A stretch of 64,000 nt of DNA, from NCBI RefSeq assembly GCF_000143415.4, contig NW_003314266.1:2928287-2992286 (forward strand), in the 5' to 3' direction. Below are positions 54,568 through 64,000 of this stretch, piece by piece; positions within the stretch are counted from its first letter, which is position 1, and each line of letters begins with the position of its first letter. The stretch comes from Selaginella moellendorffii. Its lineage: Eukaryota; Streptophyta; Lycopodiopsida; Selaginellales; Selaginellaceae. The notes beneath the pieces are model-generated. The model was not told where the DNA came from and did no database searches. It saw nothing but the letters and a program-made list of their open reading frames with translations. The position numbers were made by a program, and so were the translations under genes.

Positions 54568-57027
54568 CTACCAGTAGTCTCCACAAGAACACGCACCATT
54601 CTCAAAGTGGTGGAAGCGTATAGCATCACGAACAACGATCTTCCGCCCCACAACCTTGGAGATGGCCTTGACGGCTGCATGGCAATCAAAGCACACGCGG
54701 AGGTTCTTGACAATGTGGAGCGCAGTTCCTGGCGGAGTGGAGATCAGCCCAAACGCGATCGCCAGCCTCTCACTGTGGTACCAAAGCAGCTGCTCCTTCT
54801 CCTCCTCCTCCACGTCCCGAAGAACAGCTCTCACGTCAGCGACATAGCCCGCCTCCTTGACTCGCGCCTTGAGCCTCTCGATCTCTGCGTGAATCCTCCC
54901 GAGCTGCGGGTGGAGCTTCTGCGCCGCCATGAACTCGTGGACGCGATCCTTCACTTCGATGCTGCTCAATCCCGGCTGCTTGGTTATCCCCCTGAGTCTC
55001 ATCGCCTTCCTCGTTCTCCTGGCCTCGTCCATCCTCCCGGTCGAGGAGTAGAGGTTTGAGAGCAGTATGTAAGGCCCCGAGTCCTCTGGATCCAGCTCGT
55101 AGATAAGCTCCGCGATGCGAGCCCCTCGATCGACGTCTCCGTGCATCCTACATGCGCCTAGGAGAGCTAGCCACGCCGAGGAGTCGGGCTCGTATGGCAT
55201 GCTGTTGATGAGATCTTCGCTGAGCTGCAACTGGCCGGACCTTCCCAGGAGATCGATCAAGTTGAGGTAGTGCTCAAACACCGGCACCACTCCAAAGTCG
55301 CGTATCATCGAGACGAAGTAGTCCACCCCGTCCATGGAGCGACCGGCGTGGCTGCATGCGAAGAGGAGGCCGAGAAAGGTGATGCCGTTCACTTCCAGGC
55401 CGCCTTGAACCATCTCGTGGTAGAGCTCGATAGCCTCCGTCTCGTAGCCGTTCTGTGCGTAAGCAGCGAGTATGGCGGACCAAGTCACGGTGTTTTTCTT
55501 TCCCAGGCTGTCGAAGATGGCTCTTGCGTTATCCAGTCGCCCACATTTGCCATAGAAGTGCATGACCGCCGTGCCGAGAGCCACGTCCATGGGAATCCCG
55601 CTTGCGGTAATGTCGTCGTGGACCATCCGGCCTTCCGTGTGTGCTGCTAGAGCCGCGCAAGCGTCGATGATGGTGAGAAACGTCACTGCGTCTGGCTGAA
55701 CCCCTTCCAAGTCCATGAATCTGAACACCTGGATGGCCTTCTTGCACTGCCAGTTTTGAGAGTAGACCGCCACCATGTTGTTCCAAGTCACCAAGTTCTT
55801 CCGAGGTAGACTGTCGAACACGGCCCTGGCAGCGTCCACGTTTTTACACTTCCCAAACATGTTGACGAGCGACGTCCCCACCATGGTATCGGACTCGAGC
55901 CTCTTGTCCACAGCTATAGCATGGACGATCCGGCCTTCTTCTTCGGATGGAAGACTGGCACAGGCGTCGATTGCGTTGATCAGAGTGACTTGGTTCGCTA
56001 TCACACCCTCTAAGTCCATGGTCTTGAAGAGGTGGAGAGCTTCCTTGCCTAGACCGTTTTGCGTGTAAGCTCCAATGATGCCGTTCCAGGAGATCACGTC
56101 CCTGTTCTCCATTCTGTCGAAAAGTACCCGAGCTTCGTTCATGTTTCCATCCTGAGCGTATGCCACCACCATCATGTTCCACGTTGCAGTGTTGCGCTGA
56201 GGCATGTCGTCAAAGAGTTGTCTTGCTTCCACCAGGCGACCGTTTTGAGTGTAGGCCGTGACCAAAGATGTCCAGGAAATCACGTCCCTCCTGGTCATCG
56301 TATCGAATGCCTGCTTCGCCTTGCCCAAGCAGCCACACTTGCCATAGAGGTTGATGATGGCGTTGCCGACGTCCACATCTAGATGCAAGCCGTGGAAAAC
56401 TGCCCTGGCATGATACGTCTTTCCAAGAACCAAGTTCCGGATGTTCGAGCAGGAGTTTAAGATGCAGACGAAAGTGATCCGGTTTGGAGAGACGCCTTCT
56501 TGATCCATCATGCAAACCAGCCTGATAACTTCGTTTCCTGGCGAGCCCGTGATGATGGTGTTCCATGAAGCAACGTCCCTTGCCGGCATTTCATCGAAGA
56601 GAAGCCTCGCTTTGTGTTGATAACCATACTGGCAATATGCTGTGATCATCGTGTTCCAGGACACTGTGTTCCGATCCGGGTTCCGACCAAAGATTTCTTC
56701 TGCCTCTTCCAGATGACCGTTTCGGATGAAGACCGTCATCATGATGTTCCAGGAAAACGCGTTCTTTTCCTGAATCTGGTCGAACACTGACCTCGCCTCT
56801 GCAATGCCCCCACACTTGCCATACATCTCGATAAGCAGATTCGCGATGAGTCTGTCACTGGCATATCCATCCTTGACAAGGCAAGAATGGACCCGCTTGC
56901 CCTCCAGCAGGGCCTTCGAGTCGGCGCATTTCTTGAGAAGCAAGACGTAAGTCGAGATTTCTTCTCGCCGCTCATCAACTGTCCTGTTACCATTTGCAGC
57001 TGACCATCCCGCAGTAGCGACGCCCAT
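54568..57027 (-). CDS. DYW-class PPR RNA-editing factor, directly abutting TIMELESS
   Basis: An intronless 819-aa frame. After a short leader (MGVATAGWSAANGNRTVDER) the tract begins at STYVLLLKKCADSKALL and has many PLS units (NAFSWNIMMTVFIRNGH, NTVSWNTMITAYCQYGY, DVISWTSLVTAYTQNGR, DVISWNGIIGAYTQNGL, NTVTWSAILAAYAQNGY). E1/E2 (SAWLALLGACRMHGD, GLSSIEVKDRVHEFMA) and a full DYW domain follow (YHSERLAIAFGLI, CFDCH, terminal CSCGDYW) with all zinc-ligand motifs. The ATG at 57027-57025 directly follows the TIMELESS stop codon at 57030-57028 in the same frame and strand, so there is no intergenic space; the next in-frame Met is inside the first repeats, so a later start would damage the protein. 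Confidence 0.95.
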   Translation of the reverse strand: MGVATAGWSAANGNRTVDERREEISTYVLLLKKCADSKALLEGKRVHSCLVKDGYASDRLIANLLIEMYGKCGGIAEARSVFDQIQEKNAFSWNIMMTVFIRNGHLEEAEEIFGRNPDRNTVSWNTMITAYCQYGYQHKARLLFDEMPARDVASWNTIITGSPGNEVIRLVCMMDQEGVSPNRITFVCILNSCSNIRNLVLGKTYHARAVFHGLHLDVDVGNAIINLYGKCGCLGKAKQAFDTMTRRDVISWTSLVTAYTQNGRLVEARQLFDDMPQRNTATWNMMVVAYAQDGNMNEARVLFDRMENRDVISWNGIIGAYTQNGLGKEALHLFKTMDLEGVIANQVTLINAIDACASLPSEEEGRIVHAIAVDKRLESDTMVGTSLVNMFGKCKNVDAARAVFDSLPRKNLVTWNNMVAVYSQNWQCKKAIQVFRFMDLEGVQPDAVTFLTIIDACAALAAHTEGRMVHDDITASGIPMDVALGTAVMHFYGKCGRLDNARAIFDSLGKKNTVTWSAILAAYAQNGYETEAIELYHEMVQGGLEVNGITFLGLLFACSHAGRSMDGVDYFVSMIRDFGVVPVFEHYLNLIDLLGRSGQLQLSEDLINSMPYEPDSSAWLALLGACRMHGDVDRGARIAELIYELDPEDSGPYILLSNLYSSTGRMDEARRTRKAMRLRGITKQPGLSSIEVKDRVHEFMAAQKLHPQLGRIHAEIERLKARVKEAGYVADVRAVLRDVEEEEKEQLLWYHSERLAIAFGLISTPPGTALHIVKNLRVCFDCHAAVKAISKVVGRKIVVRDAIRFHHFENGACSCGDYW

Positions 57028-60000
57028 CTAATCGTCGTCATCTGTGATTGTGAAGGCCCTTCTTTTGGCTGGCTTCGGTATGGCTTCAGCTTCGGTACCT
57101 GCTAAATCCTCCAAGTCCATCATGTCCTGGCTAGCGTCGTCAGCAGTTTGGTGTTTCACCAGTCTTTTCTTTCTGTTTACAGGGTGCCCTGGAGGAACGT
57201 CGAGCCTGAAAGAAGCGCTAGGAAGTTGGCGTCTTGATAAATTGGCAAGTTACAACTTACACTTCCTGAAGGTCCACTTCCGCATCGGATGGCAACCTGT
57301 TTTCCTCCACGTAGTCAGCGTTGTTAGCAGCAGGTAGTGTTCTGTTCTCTGTATCTCCCTTCTCAAGGTCACCTTCATCGTCATCTTCTTCTGATTCAGT
57401 CCACCCCTGATTGTCTTCAGAACTCTCACCGTCCTCCCTGCAAACGTCATGAGAAATCTATAAATCAATCAAGCTTTTGAACTGACCATTCATTCAAAGG
57501 CTGGACGCCGTCGTGATTGCCCTTATCTAACTCGTCGTCCTCCATATCGTCATTCCTGTGACAAATGTTTTGCAGCTTCTGAGTGTGATGGTAAAAGGCT
57601 TACCTGTCAGCGTCAATTGGACTTGTTCCATCAGCGTGAATGTGAGATGGTGTAGTCCCGTTACGATGTAGACCGAGCTGTTTTAGCTTTCTTGTTACTT
57701 GCGCACTGGATATCTTCCCATCGCTATCCAATGCTCCTGCAATCAGTTTGGAGCAGCTACGCTTGTGCTTAAACCTGAAACAAAACATCCTCCAGGTGTT
57801 AAAGAAAATTAAGGTAAAGTCTTACTGTTGGAAAAGCTCAATAATGCGCTTTTCATCTTCCTCATTGAAAGGACCCCTTCTGCGTTTCTTGGGCACAGGT
57901 ACTGTTCTATGAGCAACTCCTCGTTCGCCAATAATACTAAGAAGAGGAAAGTCAAGGAACGAACCTAAGTATAGGAAAATGTACCTCGTGGATTCAGAAG
58001 CCAGGTTGACAAAACCATCATCAGCTTCTTCTTGAAGAGCGTCCGCAAGGCAAGTAATAGATGTATCCCCTTCGAACTCGTAATCATCGGCAATGTCACG
58101 GGATGATTCACGGCTTCTTGTAAACAGCACATCCACGTAAAGCCAAGGATTCGACTTCAGTTTCTTGAAAAAGTTACGAACGACTTTGTTGATGAAGGAG
58201 ATGAGGAATTTGTACTCTTCTAGTTTTTGAAGTTTTTCATCCAAAAGGATGGTTTCAAAGGTTTCAAGGATTGAAATCTGCAATATTCAGGCTTAAAACG
58301 AATCAATTCGGAAAACAAACTCGACAGACCTCGTATAGCAAGGGCTCCAGCTCGCAATCTTTGCATATCCGGTGGAGCATACAAACGATGTAATAATTCA
58401 AGGCAGGGCTGTTGGACTGGTAGAATGTCAGGAGCCAGCAATAGTTGGAAACGGTTGTACTGTCTGCAAACGTATTAACGCATTTGAGGACGTTAAAAGT
58501 GCCTTCTCGCGTTGAAACATTATCATGGTCGTCTTGGAGGTCGTCAAGCAGTGGCTCTGCTTGCGCCTGCTCCTTATCACCTCCCGCCTGCTCCTGATCA
58601 CCCCCCGCCTGCTCCTGATCTCCTCGCAAAATGTCGTTATTTTCCTCTAGTGAAGCCTTCGACGCTTCAATACTCTCAGGTCCCGCATCTGATAAATCTT
58701 TAGAGTCATCCTGTTTTTTCCTGGATGCTTTATTTCGAGCCTTTTGGACAACCTGCTCCAAAATACATCTCAAATTTGCGATATAGAGGCATTTATTTAA
58801 CTTACTCTCAAAGCACCGTCTTCCTGGATTGTATTTTCCATCAGTTTCAATGCGACATGAGTAATTTCGACCATGTTCTCAAGATATCTACATGGACAAA
58901 AATATGCATTCTTTTAAAGTTTCAAATAAATTCCCTTTACCTCCGAGGTTGTTTGTAGTTGTTGAATGCCTTGATTGATCTACAGCATGTATTCAAGATG
59001 CCTCTTTCGGTCTGATCATAGAAAACCTTATAAGTAAGCGTCCTAGCAGTGCGAACATCACGATTGGAGAAATTTGACCGTTTCTTGAGCACTAAATCCA
59101 GAATATGAATCTAGAAAAGAGAAAACAGAAAAGAAAGAATAAGCCGACACTACGAGGGAACTAGGCTTACCATCTCTTTTAGCAGGGAAACAACCGCGAC
59201 AACCGGGATCCAGTCATTAGGAGATTTAGCAGCTTCCGTATAATCATGCCATTTTGATACAACCATCTGAAACGTCTCTTCATTCATTGTACATGAAACA
59301 TGACCACAGACTGAATCTGATAAAGCACTTTCATCTGCCTGTCAAAGGTAGTAAGGAACAGAACTCAAGTAAAGACAACTTACAAGTGTTTTCAGAAGCT
59401 TATAGCGTTGATAGCTTAGAAAAAATTCAGCAACTTCATAAAAGGTAACAAAATCAGAAGTCTCAATCTCTCGCCGTTCTCTTTCAACATCTTCCTGGAA
59501 AGTCTGTACCAAGACTGGAAAGAAAAGAAAAAGTAATAGAACAGATTGGAATCAAAATTAACGTACTGTTATATGCTCCCGTTTCTAAAAACTGATCAGC
59601 ATAGTCCTTTAGCGAGACGCTGATATCGTCTCGAGAAGGTAAAGGGACGTTGATATCGCGAGCAAACTTTTCTTCAGGTTCCTCGACTTGTGGACACTTC
59701 TTACTGGTTTCATCCGCTGCTTGAAACGGGCTTGTCAGAACCATTTTTCTGGTACCGTCCTGTCTCCATTAAAAATTATAGAGTAATGCTAAGAAACTTT
59801 TCGGCACCTTGTCAACACGAACAAATGTCCCAGAGAAGTGTGTGCGGCGGTGCATGTTCTTCCGTCGCATTTCATTTAAAGCATTTGAACTTGTCTCCTT
59901 TGTCTGATATTGCAGCTCAGTAAACAACCGACTTACAAATAAAAGACGAAACTACACACCTTTCTCGATGCTTGAAAGAGCAACTCTGGTTTTTGACCCC

Positions 60001-61027
60001 AGAACATATGGTGTAGAATCTGAATAATAAGGAAGTTATCCTTCCGGATGCCATTTTTGAAGGCGGGCAAATACTTCGTAACGGCTAGGACGATGTCCGG
60101 TCCGCACTCGCGAAACAAACTCTCGAGAATACCATCTCGCAGTTGAGAGTACCGCTCGGCAGGGTAAGGACCAACCCAGTTCATAGCTTCTGGTACAGCC
60201 AGAAGGTTCTGAATGAAAGCGAGCACCAGCTGCAAAAGCCTCCAGTCATCTTCACTGACAGAGCCCCTACAAGAGCATAAAGACAAGTTATGAAAAGCAG
60301 GCATCAAAAGCTAAGCACATACTTTTCCAAATGCCTGAGAGGTTCTTCTAGATGTGCGATAATTGCCCCGAGAACATTGCGTTCGCGAAACTCTTCTTTG
60401 ATTTGGCACAGGTACTCTACTTGGTCGAACGTGTTGGTGGAGTTTTGATCGATGGGAAGAGTGAGGAGAATCGACACCTTCACTGGAAAAAAGAAAAAAT
60501 GAAAAATGTAAGCCATGAAGAACGAAAAACACGACAGGAATGGGACTAACACGATGCAAGAAAGAGATGACGATCTTCCGAATAGTGCTGTATGATCGGT
60601 ACCAAGTACTTCCCCGCGACATTCCATTGCCCAAGCTGCATAAACACACGCCTGCTATCCGGATTGTCTCTCGTCAAGCACCGCTGAAGCTCCCTCAGTT
60701 TTTCTGTGGGAGTGAACGAGCAAAATAAGCATAAACTCCTCCAGCCATGAAATCCATACCTAAGCAGTGAGATCCCTTGACGAAAACCTCCGATCCTTGG
60801 TGCCAATCGTCGCTGCCGCTCGTCTCGAACGCTCCAATCCCCGAAACAATGGAAGCTAACCTCCGCTCGTCCGTCGTCTCCAGCTTCTTCTGGATCTCCT
60901 CATCCTGCTTGCGCGCGCCCTGTGACCAGGGCGCATACACCAGCACTGGCGCCGCGGCATTCTTCCTCGTCGCCTTCTTCTCGGCGTCGTCGCCCCTTGG
61001 CGGGCTGGACGCCGCCTCGTCCTCCAT
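57028..61027 (-). CDS. TIM: TIMELESS/Tof1/Swi1 replication-fork protection protein
   Basis: Seventeen exons join in frame, giving 1049 aa: 61027-60760, 60703-60551, 60482-60323, 60266-59960, 59903-59808, 59759-59567, 59514-59384, 59338-59171, 59110-58941, 58887-58806, 58752-58330, 58277-57985, 57936-57826, 57774-57604, 57555-57487, 57437-57261 and 57205-57028. The N-terminal TIMELESS domain is clear (LQRCLTRDNPDSRRVFMQLG, YLVPIIQHYSEDRHLFLAS, SILLTLPIDQNSTNTFDQVE, LVLAFIQNLLAVPEAMNW, DNFLIIQILHHMFWGQKPEL). The middle holds FVTFYEVAEFFLSYQ, FNNYKQPRRYLENMVEITH and LKCVNTFADSTTVSNYCWLL, and the tail is acidic/basic and disordered. The protein works with TIPIN/Tof1-partners at replication forks and in cohesion in the nucleus. 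Exon 11 has a small internal repeat (GDQEQAG x2, GDKEQAQ). An E2F-like site precedes it. It is divergent from the acyltransferase gene (309 bp between starts). Confidence 0.95.
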
Positions 61028-61062
61028 AGCCGAGCTCGCGCGAACCTAAAATTTTCAAAAGC

Positions 61063-61073
61063 TCCCGCCAAAA
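61063..61073 (-). promoter_or_regulatory. E2F-type site upstream of TIMELESS
   Basis: The minus strand reads TTTTGGCGGGA, a full-length match to the E2F consensus, 36 bp upstream of the TIMELESS ATG. S-phase control would fit a replication-fork protein. Confidence 0.6.
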
Positions 61074-61336
61074 TGGCAATAAGAGCCCTAAAAAAGCTGG
61101 GTTTGGTGAAGATAGAATGCCTTCACGCGGCATTTGCGGCCAACAAGAAATAATAGGAGGGGTCAATTTGGTCACCAAACCATCACAGCTTTTTTCTTTC
61201 TTTCCGTTCGTATCGTATTTCTACGACGGATATTCTTGTCCATTGGCAAGAACTTTTTTGTTCTTCCCAGCTGTTCTCCATATCTCCACATTCGGTCGAA
61301 AATTCTTCCACCCCGGAGGGAAGAAATCCAGCTCCA

Positions 61337-62954
61337 ATGGCGGCCGCGGCGACAGTGATGAAGAGGGAGCTGGGGTCGTCCGAGGAGAATTGGACGCGAT
61401 GCACAGCCGGCGGCACTGGGATTGGGATTTTCGGCATGGCGCTGCGCCAGATCGTCCAGACGCCGAGCATTCTCCTGGCTGCCAAAGCGGTATGTGAGAA
61501 TCACTCAATGCTGCGAGCGCAACTCGTCCCCGACGCGAAATCTTCCTCCAAGAAGCTGGCATTCGAGGTCCGGAGCGTCGATTCTTTCGCACCAGTGGTG
61601 GAATCACTGCCGTGGCCAGAAGAAGGAACCCTAGGTTCTTGCGATGGCGACGAAGAAGCGCTCGTCAAGAGCGCGCTGCAGGCGGTGGTCACAAACGAGC
61701 TAAATCTTCCCTTCCACAAGGAGCACAAGGAGCTCGATCACACCGTGGATATCTTCCAAATCCACGTCTACGAGGAGGCTTCCAGCGGCTCCTCGATCAT
61801 CGTTCTTAGGTTTCACAGCGGGGCTTGCGACAGATATTCTTCCTCCACCGCCGCGCAGGAATTCGTGGCGGCGCTCGATCGATGCGTGGAGGCAGGGGTA
61901 GAATGCGAGCGCCAGGAGCAGCAGCGGCAGGATCGCGATGGATTGCTGCCGTGCATGGAAGATCTGGTTCCCAAATCCAAGGCGTCCAAGGGTTTCTTCA
62001 AGAAAGGGATCGATGCTGTGGGATACGCGCTCAACTCCTCCAAGAGCGCGCTACTGCCGTTCCAGCCAGGATTCACGAAGCAGCCACACGCGACGCCGTT
62101 TAGATCCGAGATCCTGAGCTACAGCCTCGGCAAACCAGGTACATTGCTCGATTCAAAGCTTCTCGTGCCAGATCTTGGATGAATTTCTTGAAGGTACCGA
62201 GGATTTCTTTGCGGCTTGCAAGCGTGAGAGCACGACGATCGCAGCGGCGCTCTCGGCGGCATTCCTCAAGATCGCCGCCAGCGTCACGAAAGAAAAGAAG
62301 CAAGACACATTCTCCTTTACAAAGTAACTCTCTCGACGCTTGGTTTCTATAGTGAGTGAGGAATTATTTTTTTTTTCTTTGTGAAGTGTGCTGGATTGCC
62401 GTGGATACTTTGAGCCTCCGCTGGACGCCAGCGTTGTGGGGAACTACTCGGCCGGATTGCCTCACGACGAGCAAGTCAAGGAAAGCGTTCCATTCTGGGA
62501 TCTTGCAAGGCAGATATCGTCTTCCACCGAGAAGAACTTGGCAAAGAGCCGCCATTTCTCCGAGCTCTCCGTGCTTAATATGCTTCTATCCCAGGTACTT
62601 GTGCTGGTTTTTGGGCTGTCGTATAAGACTCTGTTCTTATTCTTACAGGTGATCAAGCATCCGAGCGTTACACCCAGCTCGTCCATGAGGACAGCACTCT
62701 TCACCGTGTTTGTGGACGGACCAACAAAGTGTAGCTGGGGGAACGTGAAGAACCTCAAGCTTGCTGGAACGATTGGGCCGCTGGCGTCCATGCACTACGT
62801 TGGACCTTGCTTCTCTGTAGCCGAGGCTCTACTTGATGGTCCCGAGCTCTCTCTCACCTTCGTTTACACGACGCCAATGTACTCTCGCAGCCAGCTCCAA
62901 GACTTGGTATCCTCGTCGCTTGATCTTCTCAAGTCTGCGGTTGCTTCCAATTGA
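61337..62954 (+). CDS. Condensation/alcohol-acetyltransferase-fold CoA-dependent acyltransferase-like protein
   Basis: Four exons, 61337-62138, 62194-62323, 62387-62594 and 62649-62954 (introns 55, 63 and 54 bp), encode 481 aa. The pattern of the plant CoA-dependent acyltransferase-like/condensation fold is seen: WTRCTAGGTGIGIFGMAL at the start, ILLAAKAVCENHSMLRAQL, the active-site region VLRFHSGACDRYSS (relatives have a similar H-x4-D spacing rather than the strict HxxxD), and a C-terminal half with RGYFEPPLDASVVGNYSAGL and LASMHYVGPCFS. It is distinct from the BAHD enzyme at 8386. Substrates of this plant group are unknown. It is divergent from TIMELESS and convergent with the right-edge PPR gene (88 bp between stops). 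Confidence 0.75.
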
Positions 62955-63042
62955 GGTACTACTTCCAGCTAAGTTTTCTGGAGGGCATATCTTTTTCGAG
63001 ATATTGCCAAACTCGATTGATCAATTAATCCTTTTGGTGTTT

Positions 63043-64000
63043 CTAAGATCCCGCATAGAGGTTGTGGAGAAGCCTGTAAAGCTTCTGGTGGTTCTTATAA
63101 GACGTCGCGTTTGCGGCAGCACGGGCCCCGAGATGAACGTCCCCTTGGCTTCTACAGGCTCCAAGCAAAGTAAACCAGGCTGCGTCACGACCTTCAACAG
63201 CTCCACTATCGGGTGATCTTTTCAATAAGTTTATGATTCTCTCGGCTTCTCCAACTTGTCCAGACCGCCCGAGAGCGTCGACCATGCAACAGTAGTGCTC
63301 CGAGCTTGGTCTCAATCCTCGCTCGCTCATCGATGCAAACTGGATCAAGCAATCCTCTAGCTTCCCGACTTGACAGAGCGCTGTGAGAAGGCCGAGGAAA
63401 GTTACCTCGTCCGGCTCCACACCACTGAGATCCATCTCCTGGAACAGCTCAATCGCAACCTCCTCGCAACCATTCTCGGCATATCCTTGCAAAAGCGTCG
63501 TCCACGAATAAACATTTGGTTCAGGGATCTCGTCAAAGAGTTTCTTCGAGTAGGAAAGATGCCCGTTCTGGGAATATGCTGCGACAATGGCACTCCAGGC
63601 TCTTATGTCTTTGTAGCTCATGGCATCGAACACATGTTTTGCTTCAGCGAGATTCCTGTCCAAGGAATATGCGCCGATCATGGCAACACATGCCACGGAA
63701 TCGTAGTGAGGCATTCTATCAAATAGATCTCGCGAATCTTCCACATACCCTTGCCGGGCATAGACGGTTACTATTGCGTTCCATGCTATAAGATCCCTAC
63801 TGGGCATTATATCAAACATCCACCTGGCATTCTCCAATTGGCTGCACTGCGCAAACCCCAAGAGCATACACGTCCATGTAATCAAGCTTCTCTCGGGCAT
63901 TTTGTTAAATACAGTCTTCGCTTCGTCTAGATACCCGTACTGCGTATAAATCTGTATCATCGTGTTCCACGTGGAAAGATTCCTATAAGGTATGGCCTTG
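63043..64000 (-). CDS. PLS-class PPR protein, C-terminal part, cut by right window edge
   Basis: The frame is open from the window edge (codons read KAIPYRNLSTWNTMIQIY) to a stop at 63043, so the Met at 63960 is internal. PPR units include SLITWTCMLLGFAQCSQ, DLIAWNAIVTVYARQGY, DIRAWSAIVAAYSQNGH and NVYSWTTLLQGYAENGC. It ends with AAWFTLLGACRSQGDVHLG and a short tail (YRLLHNLYAGS), i.e. a partial E1 region with no E+ or DYW. Organellar RNA processing is inferred from the family. Confidence 0.92.
   Translation of the reverse strand, partial: KAIPYRNLSTWNTMIQIYTQYGYLDEAKTVFNKMPERSLITWTCMLLGFAQCSQLENARWMFDIMPSRDLIAWNAIVTVYARQGYVEDSRDLFDRMPHYDSVACVAMIGAYSLDRNLAEAKHVFDAMSYKDIRAWSAIVAAYSQNGHLSYSKKLFDEIPEPNVYSWTTLLQGYAENGCEEVAIELFQEMDLSGVEPDEVTFLGLLTALCQVGKLEDCLIQFASMSERGLRPSSEHYCCMVDALGRSGQVGEAERIINLLKRSPDSGAVEGRDAAWFTLLGACRSQGDVHLGARAAANATSYKNHQKLYRLLHNLYAGS

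Noticed and set aside
1-64000. CRISPR arrays, rRNA operon, tRNA genes
   Set aside because: No regular spacer-repeat structure or intact RNA gene was seen by eye; tRNAs could be missed without a covariance-model scan.

Overview
The window looks like nuclear DNA of a lycophyte, most plausibly a Selaginella species (inference). Three things point there: many plant-type PLS/DYW pentatricopeptide-repeat (PPR) genes, mostly intronless; very short introns (many of 50-75 bp, all GT..AG as modelled); and conserved land-plant genes (CRINKLY4-type receptor kinase, organellar oligopeptidase, TIMELESS, BAHD acyltransferase, mitochondrial uL14). GC-rich gene islands alternate with very AT-rich deserts full of decayed sequence.

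Layout. 1-13.5 kb is gene-dense. It holds a truncated PPR gene at the left edge, an acidic membrane-anchored protein, a NYN/zinc-finger protein, a DIT1/PvcA-type isocyanide-synthase-like gene, a Crinkler/RHS-type NTPase-nuclease gene, a BAHD acyltransferase, a PPR gene and a small multi-pass membrane protein. 13.5-28 kb is an AT-rich desert. It holds a MITE-like element, a decayed PurL copy, a degenerate 5S-rDNA-like/Cassandra-like relic, minisatellites and AT microsatellites. 27.8-34.6 kb is a tandem segmental duplication. Each unit carries an intronless, AT-rich ORF with an unknown N-terminal domain and a GNA-type lectin C-terminus, followed by an opposite-strand PPR gene; the lectin ORF is intact in both copies, but the PPR gene is intact only in the second. 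34.7-41.8 kb is gene-dense: an ASY4-like coiled-coil gene (8 exons), mitochondrial uL14, an M3 oligopeptidase (17 exons) with a divergent start only 71 bp from uL14, and a DYW PPR gene 62 bp after the peptidase stop. 42-47.7 kb and 50-53.5 kb are AT-rich, flanking an intronless CRINKLY4-like receptor kinase. 53.5-64 kb holds a decayed WD40 (CFAP52-like) fragment near an assembly gap, a DYW PPR gene whose ATG directly follows the stop codon of TIMELESS (17 exons), a condensation/alcohol-acetyltransferase-fold gene, and a PPR gene running off the right edge.

How the genes relate. No operon-like pathway is evident. PPR proteins (organellar RNA processing/editing), uL14m and the oligopeptidase all point to organelle biology. 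TIMELESS and the ASY4-like protein belong to chromosome replication and meiosis. The DIT1-like and Crinkler-like genes lie head to head and are unusual for a plant; the lectin ORFs differ in base composition from every other gene here. These three are the best candidates for unusual or horizontally acquired biology.
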